From NCBI GenBank assembly GCA_945876745.1, contig CAMCPL010000003.1, forward strand, positions 124,001-188,000: a stretch of DNA of 64,000 nt, given 5' to 3'. A program made the translations under genes and the position numbers. Of this stretch, positions 17,444 to 24,152 are shown piece by piece (position 1 is the first letter of the stretch; the number at the start of each line of letters is the position of its first letter). This DNA is from an uncultured Clostridia bacterium. GTDB lineage: Bacteria; Bacillota; Clostridia; Oscillospirales; Acutalibacteraceae. Below the pieces are notes generated by a model. That model was not told where the DNA came from, searched no databases, and saw nothing but the letters and a program-made list of their open reading frames with translations.

Positions 17444-17920
17444 ATGGCTTTGGAAGAACAGGTTGTAGACAGGCTTATTGAAAAAAATTTTCATATTTCT
17501 TTCGCAGAGTCTTGCACAGGAGGTATGTGTTGTGGTACAATAGTCAACGTGACTAACGCCTCCAAGGTGCTTGACGTTTCGTTCGTGACTTATGCTAATG
17601 AAGCAAAGATGAAGTTTTTGGGTGTAAACGCCGATACAATCCTGTCACACGGAGTTGTGAGCGAGGAAGTCGCCTACGAAATGGCGAAGGGCGTATGCAA
17701 GACCGCAGGCAGCGAGGTCGGAGTCGGTATAACAGGCGTTGCAGGTCCCGGAGGCGGTACTGCAAAAAAGCCCGTAGGTATGGTTTGCTTCGGCTTTTGT
17801 ATTAACGGACAAACTGTTACTTATACAAAGCAGTTCGGCGAAATCGGTCGCAACCAAGTCCGTAAATCCTCAGTCGAATATGTGCTTCAAACTCTTTTGG
17901 AGCTTTTGGACGAGGCTTGA
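17444..17920 (+). CDS. CinA C-terminal domain nicotinamide-nucleotide amidohydrolase (PncC-type)
   Basis: The 158-residue protein is a stand-alone CinA C-terminal domain. In characterised members it deamidates nicotinamide mononucleotide in pyridine-nucleotide recycling. It has the family's FAESCTGGMCCGTIVNV, GVVSEEVAYEMAKG and GVGITGVAGPGGGTAKKPVG motifs. The N-terminal COG1058 domain of full CinA is absent, as in PncC. It lies 31 bases after folD and 20 bases before tRNA-Thr. Confidence 0.92.
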   Translation: MALEEQVVDRLIEKNFHISFAESCTGGMCCGTIVNVTNASKVLDVSFVTYANEAKMKFLGVNADTILSHGVVSEEVAYEMAKGVCKTAGSEVGVGITGVAGPGGGTAKKPVGMVCFGFCINGQTVTYTKQFGEIGRNQVRKSSVEYVLQTLLELLDEA

Positions 17921-17940
17921 TAATTTAATATTGCATTAAC

Positions 17941-18016
17941 GCTGATATGGCTCAGTAGGTAGAGCAGTTCACTCGTAATGAACAGGTCGTCGGTTCGAAT
18001 CCGACTATCAGCTCCA
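17941..18016 (+). tRNA. tRNA-Thr (anticodon CGT)
   Basis: The cloverleaf can be folded by eye. The acceptor GCTGATA pairs with TATCAGC. The D arm is GCTC...GAGC. The anticodon arm is GTTCA-CTCGTAA-TGAAC with CGT at the anticodon position. The T arm is GTCGG-TTCGAAT-CCGAC, and CCA is encoded. It is followed directly by a terminator hairpin. Confidence 0.95.
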
Positions 18017-18020
18017 AAAA

Positions 18021-18058
18021 AAGAGGTTTGACCAAGATATAGGTCAAGCCTCTTTTAT
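18021..18058. terminator. terminator after tRNA-Thr
   Basis: AAGAGGTTTGACC (18021-18033) pairs with GGTCAAGCCTCTT (18042-18054) apart from one G-U pair, then TTATTT. On the minus strand the same hairpin follows the response-regulator remnant and runs into TTTTTTGG. Confidence 0.8.
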
Positions 18059-18245
18059 TTCATTTATAATTTGTTGGCGTGAAAAAATCCTGTTCGGATA
18101 GTTGAGCAGTAAGAAGAGTATTTGAAACTCCTTTTGAGAGAGTACAAATTCAACTGTCTTTCTGCCGATAGGAAGCAAAACCATAAGCGAGTCGTAAAAG
18201 CTCCTGAACCTTCAAATCATTTTCAATAATAAGAATACTGAACAT
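18044..18245 (-). pseudogene. remnant of an OmpR-family response regulator
   Basis: On the minus strand, an ATG at 18245 with a GGAG site opens MFSILIIENDLKVQELLRLA, the start of a response-regulator receiver (beta-1 and the acidic pair, here E-N-D). It soon meets a stop. One frame over, the sequence continues as GRKTVEFVLSQKEFQILFLL then LNYPNRIFSRQQIINEI. This is the recognisable winged-helix (trans_reg_C) effector domain, ending at a TGA at 18044. About 100 residues, including the phospho-acceptor Asp region, are missing and the frame is shifted. It lies back-to-back with the intact response regulator at 18529. It may derive from a paralogous two-component gene. Confidence 0.8.
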
Positions 18246-18274
18246 AGCATTACAATCTCCTTAATTTCATTTCG

Positions 18275-18324
18275 ACAGGGGAGCCTGTGAGTATATTGGG
18301 TGTGCACAGGAGACGGTTCCCTGT
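18275..18324. promoter_or_regulatory. nested hairpin in the gap between tRNA-Thr and the two-component operon
   Basis: ACAGGG (18275-18280) pairs with CCCTGT (18319-18324), and immediately inside, CCTGTG (18284-18289) pairs with CACAGG (18305-18310). It sits just upstream of the response-regulator remnant on the minus strand. The rest of 18325-18458 holds a palindrome ACCGGT context and one CACACTTTCCACCGG copy (minus strand, about 18394-18410), with no ORF. The function is unknown. Confidence 0.45.
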
Positions 18325-18458
18325 GTTCCATTAATCTTTTCATTTTCGCCTGCACCGGTGGTGGTATAGGGATGTGCACTCCATACTATATTAAACCGGT
18401 GGAAAGTGTGTAATGTATGACAGGGTATAAGACAGAGGAAAGTACCTATCTTGTTTTT

Positions 18459-18474
18459 CTTACCGATTTGTAAG
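18459..18474. promoter_or_regulatory. candidate operator of the two-component system
   Basis: CTTAC, six bases, GTAAG forms a short inverted repeat centred about 18 bases upstream of the -35 box of the regulator promoter. The same half-sites recur before the ABC operon at 20245-20271. Autoregulation by the adjacent OmpR-type regulator is inferred. Confidence 0.5.
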
Positions 18475-18484
18475 ACTTTTGAGG

Positions 18485-18513
18485 TTGAACGAGAGTGTGA
18501 TTTTTGGTATTAT
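18485..18513 (+). promoter_or_regulatory. predicted promoter of the two-component operon
   Basis: -35 TTGAAC (18485-18490), a 17-base spacer and -10 TATTAT (18508-18513). The start codon at 18529 is only about 16 bases beyond the -10, so the leader is very short. Confidence 0.7.
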
Positions 18514-18528
18514 GTAATCGGTGATATT

Positions 18529-19182
18529 ATGGGAAACAGAATTTTATTAATTGAAGATGACGAATTTTTGCGTGACGGTTTGTGCGAAATGCTCAAAAAA
18601 GAGGGTTATGAGGTTACCGCCTGTACAAAGATAACACAGGCTTGGGAGCAAATCGCAAACAGCTTCAGCCTCGTTGTTCTTGATGTTATGCTGCCCGACG
18701 GTAACGGCTTTGATTTTTGCCAAATCGTTCGTCAAAGGGGGATTAATATTCCTATTCTCTTTTTGACTGCGTGTGACGATGAAATACAGATTGTTCGAGG
18801 ACTTGATTGCGGCGGTGACGATTATGTAACAAAGCCGTTTAAGCTTTTGGAGCTTATGTCGAGAGTCCGTGCGCTCATAAGACGGAACAATGATTCTGTA
18901 ATAAGAAGCTCTGATTTGGTTGTCGATACATCGAATATGACGGTGAAAAAGGACGGTCAGCTTGTTTTTGTTACAAAAACCGAATTTCAGATTTTGTCCT
19001 CCTTAATTCGCAATAACGGTATAATTGTAACACGTGCCAATTTGCTCCAAAATATTTGGGACGATGCAGGCGACTTTATCGACGATAATACTCTTTCCGT
19101 TCATATCAGCCGACTTCGTGAAAAAATCGGCGCACACCATATAAAAACAATTCGCGGAGTAGGGTACAGATGGGAGGATTGA
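18529..19182 (+). CDS. OmpR/PhoB-family response regulator (BceR/VanR-like)
   Basis: This is a DNA-binding response regulator of 217 residues. ATG 18529 is chosen because the receiver begins NRILLIEDDEF, and the upstream extension in frame is not conserved-looking. The receiver has the acidic pair (EDD), phospho-acceptor Asp in LVVLDVMLPDG near residue 50, LTA and TKPF. The winged-helix effector domain follows (VTKTEFQILSSLIRNNG, then TLSVHISRLREKIG, ending IKTIRGVGYRWED). It overlaps the kinase gene and probably controls both this operon and the ABC operon downstream through CTTAC/GTAAG sites. Confidence 0.93.
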   Translation: MGNRILLIEDDEFLRDGLCEMLKKEGYEVTACTKITQAWEQIANSFSLVVLDVMLPDGNGFDFCQIVRQRGINIPILFLTACDDEIQIVRGLDCGGDDYVTKPFKLLELMSRVRALIRRNNDSVIRSSDLVVDTSNMTVKKDGQLVFVTKTEFQILSSLIRNNGIIVTRANLLQNIWDDAGDFIDDNTLSVHISRLREKIGAHHIKTIRGVGYRWED

Positions 19183-20087
19183 GCTTGAATTTGACATTGA
19201 TACTATGTATTATAATACTTGCTTTGCTTGCTGTCTGCGCGTTTTTATTTTATCAAAACAGAAAAATCCATAAAGATACGGACAATCTTACAAAAAGCAT
19301 TGAAGCGTTTGTTGACAACGAAACGCCTATCGAATTCAGCACACGGGATAATCATTTTTCGTCACTGCATAATGCCGTTTGCGATATGCAGGACAAGTAC
19401 CGCCTTGAGCAAAGCAATACCGAAAGGAAGTCGAAGCAAAATACACAGTTTATCAGTGATATATCCCATCAGCTGAAAACTCCGCTTGCCGCCTTGAAAC
19501 TTTATGTTGAGCTTGATAACGAGTCGTCAAAAAGCGAATATGCCCAAAAGAAGCTTGCACTTATCGAAAAAACACAGCAGCTTATCTACAAGATTATCCG
19601 CCTTGAAAAAATCAAGAGCGACTGCTATACTATGGACTTTCAGCCTGAAAGTATGTTGCAGCTTGCAAATGAAATTGTCGGCGAGTTTCGTGTGATGTTT
19701 CCGAAAAAGGATTATAAAGTGTCGGGCGACAGTCTGCTTCGTATCGACAAAGAATGGATGTACGAGGCTATTGCAAATATAGTAAAAAACGCCAGCGAGC
19801 ATACAAACGATGACGGAAGCGTTGAAATTATTATTCAGGACAGCGAAAAGTCTACTAATATTTGTATTCGAGACAACGGCGGTGGCGTATCGAATGAGGA
19901 TTTGCCCAAGCTTTTCAGCCGCTTTCATCGAGCAGATAATTCAAATCCAAACAGCGCCGGCATAGGTCTTGCAATAACAAAAGCCATAGTGGAAAAGCAC
20001 CATGGCACAATTACTGCGGAAAATACAAATGACGGCTTGAGCGTCATCATCTGCCTGCCCCACATCGACGGATATATTACGATATAA
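19170..20087 (+). CDS. sensor histidine kinase (small, intramembrane-sensing type)
   Basis: A 305-residue kinase with one clear N-terminal transmembrane helix (LTLILCIIILALLAVCAFLF) and no extracytoplasmic sensor domain. The DHp box is FISDISHQLKTPLAALKLYV with the phospho-acceptor His. The catalytic domain has an N box (NIVKNASEH), DNGGGV and GIGLAITKAIV. Kinases of this build usually sense through a partner ABC transporter, as in Bce systems, which fits the adjacent exporter. The ATG at 19170 lies inside the regulator gene. A TTG at 19185 is better spaced from a GGGAGG site and may be used. Confidence 0.9.
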   Translation: MGGLSLNLTLILCIIILALLAVCAFLFYQNRKIHKDTDNLTKSIEAFVDNETPIEFSTRDNHFSSLHNAVCDMQDKYRLEQSNTERKSKQNTQFISDISHQLKTPLAALKLYVELDNESSKSEYAQKKLALIEKTQQLIYKIIRLEKIKSDCYTMDFQPESMLQLANEIVGEFRVMFPKKDYKVSGDSLLRIDKEWMYEAIANIVKNASEHTNDDGSVEIIIQDSEKSTNICIRDNGGGVSNEDLPKLFSRFHRADNSNPNSAGIGLAITKAIVEKHHGTITAENTNDGLSVIICLPHIDGYITI

Positions 20088-20089
20088 AT

Positions 20090-20130
20090 AAAAATTAGTC
20101 GCCCAGCTACCAACTTTGCGACTAATTTTT
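20090..20130 (+). terminator. terminator of the two-component operon
   Basis: AAAAATTAGTCGC (20090-20102) is perfectly complementary to GCGACTAATTTTT (20118-20130), with a 15-base loop and terminal T-run. It begins two bases after the kinase stop, so the ABC genes need their own promoter. Confidence 0.88.
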
Positions 20131-20244
20131 TAGTTCATATTGGGAGTTAACCGTCTGTCGGATAGCTCCTTGTTTATTTATATTATACTATCAGTTTGAC
20201 GTTTTGTCAACGAATTTGTTTGAAAACAAACATATTTTCAAAAC

Positions 20245-20300
20245 CTTACGAATTCTTAATTTTAATGTAAGATTATTGCAAGGTTGGTTTGTTATTATTA
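20245..20300 (+). promoter_or_regulatory. operator and split promoter of the ABC exporter operon
   Basis: CTTAC (20245-20249) and GTAAG (20267-20271) repeat the half-sites found before the regulator gene. A -35 TTGCAA follows at 20276-20281, then exactly 17 bases, then TA at 20299-20300. There the sequence is interrupted by the inverted-repeat element. Joining across the element restores TAAAAT, a good -10 at ideal spacing. The original promoter therefore appears to be cut inside its -10 box. Confidence 0.65.
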
Positions 20301-20574
20301 GGGTAACGGTAATAACCCGAGCCACGGTTTATCGTGGCAGATATTGCCCTTACTCTTTGTTAAAATACTCGTTAATCCGAAAGGATTAACTGCGTTTTTG
20401 CCTTGATTAAGACCAAATCTGCACACGATAAACTGCAAAGCATCAAAAATGCTTGGAGTAAAGATGAGATTTGGCGTCTTGAGATGGCAGCCTTGCTGAC
20501 GCAAGGCAACAGCGAAAGCGACAAATATCGCTTTAATACTGCATTTTGACGGGTTCGGATTATTACCGTTACCC
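20301..20574. mobile_element. MITE-like element with TA target duplication
   Basis: The terminal inverted repeats GGGTAACGGTAATAA (20301-20315) and TTATTACCGTTACCC (20560-20574) are perfect over 15 bases. They extend imperfectly for about ten more (CCCGAGCC against its partner GGTTCGGA). TA flanks both ends (20299-20300 and 20575-20576), as expected for IS630/Tc1-mariner-type transposition. The 274-bp interior has no transposase-length ORF, so it is non-autonomous. It also has an internal hairpin CCACG-GTTTAT-CGTGG. It sits between the two-component operon and its ABC genes. Confidence 0.8.
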
Positions 20575-20604
20575 TAAAATGAAAAAACAAAAGGAGTGTT
20601 TGAT

Positions 20605-21294
20605 ATGAATATTATTTCCTGTACGAATTTAACAAAGGAATATATCAGCGGAGAGAATGTTATTAAAGCGGTTGACAATGTCAGCGTTGAGTTTGAGCAG
20701 GGTGAGTTCTGTGCAATAACAGGACCGTCCGGCTCCGGTAAATCAACGTTTTTACACCTTTTAAGCTCGCTTGAAAATCCGACAGACGGCTTCGTTACAT
20801 ATGCCGATAAAAAGCTCAGCGACTATAATGATAATCAGCTTTCTATATTAAGGCGCAGACGCTTCGGCTTTGTGTTTCAGGCGTATAATCTTGTAAACGA
20901 GCTGACGGGATATGAGAATATCTTGCTCCCCATTATGCTTGATAATAAAAAGACAGACGAGCAGTATATCGAAAAAATAATTAAAATGCTCGGAATAGGC
21001 GATAGGCTTGAGCATTTGCCGAGCGCACTTTCAGGCGGTCAGCAGCAGAGAATTGCCATTGCACGTGCGCTTGCAAATAAGCCGTCAATTCTTTTTGCGG
21101 ACGAGCCGACAGGCAATCTTGACGGAAAAAGCGGACGTGAGGTGCTCTCGCTTCTTAAATTTGCCGCCGCCGAGCTTGGCGTTACGCTTATTCTCGTTAC
21201 TCACGATTTGGGCGTTGCCGAGCAGGCAGACAGAATATTGACAATAGAAGACGGCTCAATCGTAGCCGATACAAAGCACGGTGTGATAAAATGA
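20605..21294 (+). CDS. ABC transporter ATPase (MacB/BceA-like)
   Basis: This is the ATP-hydrolysing subunit of a peptide/antimicrobial exporter of the MacB/Bce type. The ATG at 20605 is eight bases after an AAGGAG site. The 229 residues show Walker A GPSGSGKST, the Q-loop FVFQAYNLVNELTGYENI, signature LSGGQQQRIAIARAL, Walker B ILFADEPTGNLD and the H-loop VTHD. The stop overlaps the first permease start (ATGA). Expression must come from the disrupted promoter, from the inserted element, or from weak read-through. Confidence 0.95.
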   Translation: MNIISCTNLTKEYISGENVIKAVDNVSVEFEQGEFCAITGPSGSGKSTFLHLLSSLENPTDGFVTYADKKLSDYNDNQLSILRRRRFGFVFQAYNLVNELTGYENILLPIMLDNKKTDEQYIEKIIKMLGIGDRLEHLPSALSGGQQQRIAIARALANKPSILFADEPTGNLDGKSGREVLSLLKFAAAELGVTLILVTHDLGVAEQADRILTIEDGSIVADTKHGVIK

Positions 21295-24050
21295 AGAAAA
21301 AATTATCCGTAAATACCCTTGCATTCGGTAATCTCAGGCAGCATAAAAAGCAATATACAATAATGATTATCGGCATCATTCTTGCAATGGTGTTTTCAGG
21401 GAGCGTGACCTTTTTAGCCTCGTCGATATATAGCTCAACCGTTGAAATGCGTAATGAACGCCTCGGAAAGCAAAGCGTTATTTGGACGAGTGTAACCGAA
21501 AATCATATTGAAAACGCAAAAAGCAGTAAGGTATTGGGTAAATCCGGCTATGCTCATATTCTCGGCTTGCTGAACAGTACTGATGACGAATACTTCGACA
21601 GCGTGTGCGTCGGCTGGCTTGACGATACAGCCGAGGAACTTGCCAATCCACAGTTTATTGAGGGTAAAATGCCGAGCGTGGAAAACGAAATTGCCGTTGA
21701 AAAAATGGCACTTTCAAAGCTCGGCGTTAATGCGAGTGTAGGGAATTATATAACCTTAAATCTTAAAACCCAAAACGGCAACGAGACGCTCGATAATTCA
21801 CATTCGGTAACATATAGATTAGTCGGCATACTCAAAAACAAAGCGCCTTATATCAGCTTTACAAGCGGCGTTAATATGGACGGCGTACCGTGCGCATTTG
21901 TGTGCAAAAATACGGCAGTTGAGCTCGGCGGCAGGGAAGGTCTTACCTGCTATGCGAGATATTACGACAATCGTGAAACCGAAAGTAATTACAAAAAGCT
22001 TGAGGATTATTTGCTTTCTATCGAATATACGACAACCGCAAATCCGATAGCAACATTTTCTAACAATGCGATTTATCACACAAACGACAGTGACACCTAC
22101 GATATAGTGTATCAAATTGTATTTTTGATTATCATAGTCGCTGTGCTGATGCTCGCCTCGTGCATTATTATCATAAACGCCTTTAACGCAAATTTGAACG
22201 AACGCAAAAGGCAAATCGGTCTGCTTCGCGCAATCGGTGCAACAAAAAGACAGATAGTCAAAATTTTTGCAAGAGAAGCGTTTGTTATCAGTATCGTTTC
22301 AACACCCGTTGCCTGCCTGTTGTCCGCATTAATTGTCAAAGCGATTATGCATTTCCTCGGTGACGGTTATAGCTTTGAGCTAAATATTTGGGCGCTCTTG
22401 CTTTCGGTTCTTTTCTGCAATGCAAGCGTTATGCTTTCTGCATTAATTCCTCTTGCTTCTGTTTCAAGAATAACTCCGATGCAGGCAATAAGAAATATCG
22501 AAAATACAAGAAGATTCAATAAAAAGCGTATAAAAACAAAGAAAACCTTTGATGTTTCAAAGCTGATTGCAAAGCGAAGCCTAACCTTCAGTAAGGGTAA
22601 GCAGATAACCGTCAGCATTATATTGATTATTTCCATCGTTGCAGGCGGCTTTGCGTTTTCTTGGTATTCGTACAGCGTAGACAATTATTATTCTCTTGAT
22701 AGTGATTATATCTTGCGTTTAAGCTCGTGGACCTCTCATTCGGGCGTGAATTTCAAAAGCGACAATGTTGGCTTTTCCGAGAATGATAAGCAAACTGTTA
22801 TGAATAACGAGTATATCGGCGAATGTACCGGATACAAAGAGGGAAGAGTAAATCTGCTTGTACCGTCGGATACTTCAGATTACAGAAAGCTCGTTTCCGA
22901 TAATTATCATTTTGACTATGATAATTACGCAGAAGGAGATGTAAATGAAACGAATTACAGACAGGCTTTGTTTTCCGAAAAAAACAACTACAACAGCGTT
23001 GATACGGAAAAAATGAATTCTCTGTTTAATGTCAGCGATTATATTACAACGGAGCTTTTATCCTATGACGAGCAGTATTTGAACAGCCTGAAGCAGTATG
23101 TATATGACGGAAAAATTGATGTTGAGAAAGTTATTTCGGGTGAAGAAATAATACTTTACGCACCGAGTAAGGTGGGTATGTATTATGATTCGAGTAATTA
23201 CGGCGGATTAAGAACGGCGTATAACGAGTATGTCGACAAAGAAAACTGCTTTTTTACGGATACCTGCGATTTTCACGCAGGAGATGAAATGGAAATAGGC
23301 GTAATTATTGCCGACGAGCCGACAGACCCCGAGGGCTACAATATATATAATTCCATAATTCCCGATAATGCCGAGGTAATAAAGAAAAAGGTAAAAATCG
23401 GCGCAATAATAAACGGCGATGATTTTCTGGGCGGTGCTCGTTTAACGGTGCTTACCACCCATAATGTTATTAATTCACTCATTCCGAACATTAAGTATAA
23501 GGAGCTTTACTGCAATCTTAACACAAGCTGTACCGATGAAGTTGACAAAGCGGTTGTCGACGATTTGAAAGAAATTACTTCAAATGTTGACCAAGGCGCC
23601 TACACCTCTAACTACGGCTTTGCACAGTCGCAAAGAGAAGAGGCGAACAAAACCGTTATCGTTATGCTTTCGGTTATCGTCCTGTTGTTTGTTATTTCGA
23701 TTTCGATAATCAACAATACAATCAGCGCAGATATAAGAAACAGTAAGCAGAAAATCGGAACGCTTCGTGCAGTCGGCGCCGACGAAAAAGAGCTTGTAAA
23801 GACCTATATTTATCAGCTTTTGTCAATGCTTATGTGGGGCGTCGGTATAGGACTTTGTACCTTTGGTATTGGGTATCTTGTCCTTTCGATTATCTCAAAA
23901 ATCAAAGCCTCAACGCTTGAGATGTATTTTAATCCTCTTGTTGCAATAGTCTTTGTTGTATGCGCAGTTGTTATTTGCTCGATCAACCTTTGGCTGAAAA
24001 TAAGAAAGGAAACAAAAAACAGCGTTGTCGAAAACATTCGAGAACTATAA
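21291..24050 (+). CDS. FtsX-type ABC permease, copy 1
   Basis: A 919-residue permease with an N-terminal helix (YTIMIIGIILAMVFSGSVTF), a large extracytoplasmic part, and an FtsX three-helix block near residues 270-390. A second extracytoplasmic part and a C-terminal FtsX block follow from about 785. Such two-block permeases (about 850-920 residues) are usual partners of MacB-like ATPases in Clostridia. The motif RRQIGLLRAIGATKRQIVKI (RKRQ in this copy) is the cytoplasmic coupling helix, and IGTLRAVGADEKELV repeats it at the C-terminus. The product ends ETKNSVVENIREL, matching permease 2. Confidence 0.92.
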   Translation: MKKKLSVNTLAFGNLRQHKKQYTIMIIGIILAMVFSGSVTFLASSIYSSTVEMRNERLGKQSVIWTSVTENHIENAKSSKVLGKSGYAHILGLLNSTDDEYFDSVCVGWLDDTAEELANPQFIEGKMPSVENEIAVEKMALSKLGVNASVGNYITLNLKTQNGNETLDNSHSVTYRLVGILKNKAPYISFTSGVNMDGVPCAFVCKNTAVELGGREGLTCYARYYDNRETESNYKKLEDYLLSIEYTTTANPIATFSNNAIYHTNDSDTYDIVYQIVFLIIIVAVLMLASCIIIINAFNANLNERKRQIGLLRAIGATKRQIVKIFAREAFVISIVSTPVACLLSALIVKAIMHFLGDGYSFELNIWALLLSVLFCNASVMLSALIPLASVSRITPMQAIRNIENTRRFNKKRIKTKKTFDVSKLIAKRSLTFSKGKQITVSIILIISIVAGGFAFSWYSYSVDNYYSLDSDYILRLSSWTSHSGVNFKSDNVGFSENDKQTVMNNEYIGECTGYKEGRVNLLVPSDTSDYRKLVSDNYHFDYDNYAEGDVNETNYRQALFSEKNNYNSVDTEKMNSLFNVSDYITTELLSYDEQYLNSLKQYVYDGKIDVEKVISGEEIILYAPSKVGMYYDSSNYGGLRTAYNEYVDKENCFFTDTCDFHAGDEMEIGVIIADEPTDPEGYNIYNSIIPDNAEVIKKKVKIGAIINGDDFLGGARLTVLTTHNVINSLIPNIKYKELYCNLNTSCTDEVDKAVVDDLKEITSNVDQGAYTSNYGFAQSQREEANKTVIVMLSVIVLLFVISISIINNTISADIRNSKQKIGTLRAVGADEKELVKTYIYQLLSMLMWGVGIGLCTFGIGYLVLSIISKIKASTLEMYFNPLVAIVFVVCAVVICSINLWLKIRKETKNSVVENIREL

Positions 24051-24083
24051 TCGATACTATTAGTCTCAATTTTATCCAAATTA

Positions 24084-24132
24084 GGCTCCCTTGTCAAAGG
24101 GAGCTGTCACGCTACTGCGTGACTGAGGGATT
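24084..24132 (+). repeat. two-hairpin palindromic repeat, subtype A
   Basis: GGCTCCCTTGTCAAAGGGAG forms hairpin 1. GTCACGCTACTGCGTGAC forms hairpin 2. It is closed by TGAGGGATTC. It lies in the gap between the two permease genes, and the following 20 bases, including the ribosome-binding site, match those after the copy at 26874. Confidence 0.85.
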
Positions 24133-24152
24133 CTTAACAAGAAAGGCAAAAA

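Noticed and set aside
20298..20590. Two minus-strand open frames of 68 and 72 codons as a possible transposase
   Set aside because: They cover the MITE end to end including its inverted repeats, are mutually overlapping in different frames and show no DDE motif. The element is better regarded as non-autonomous.
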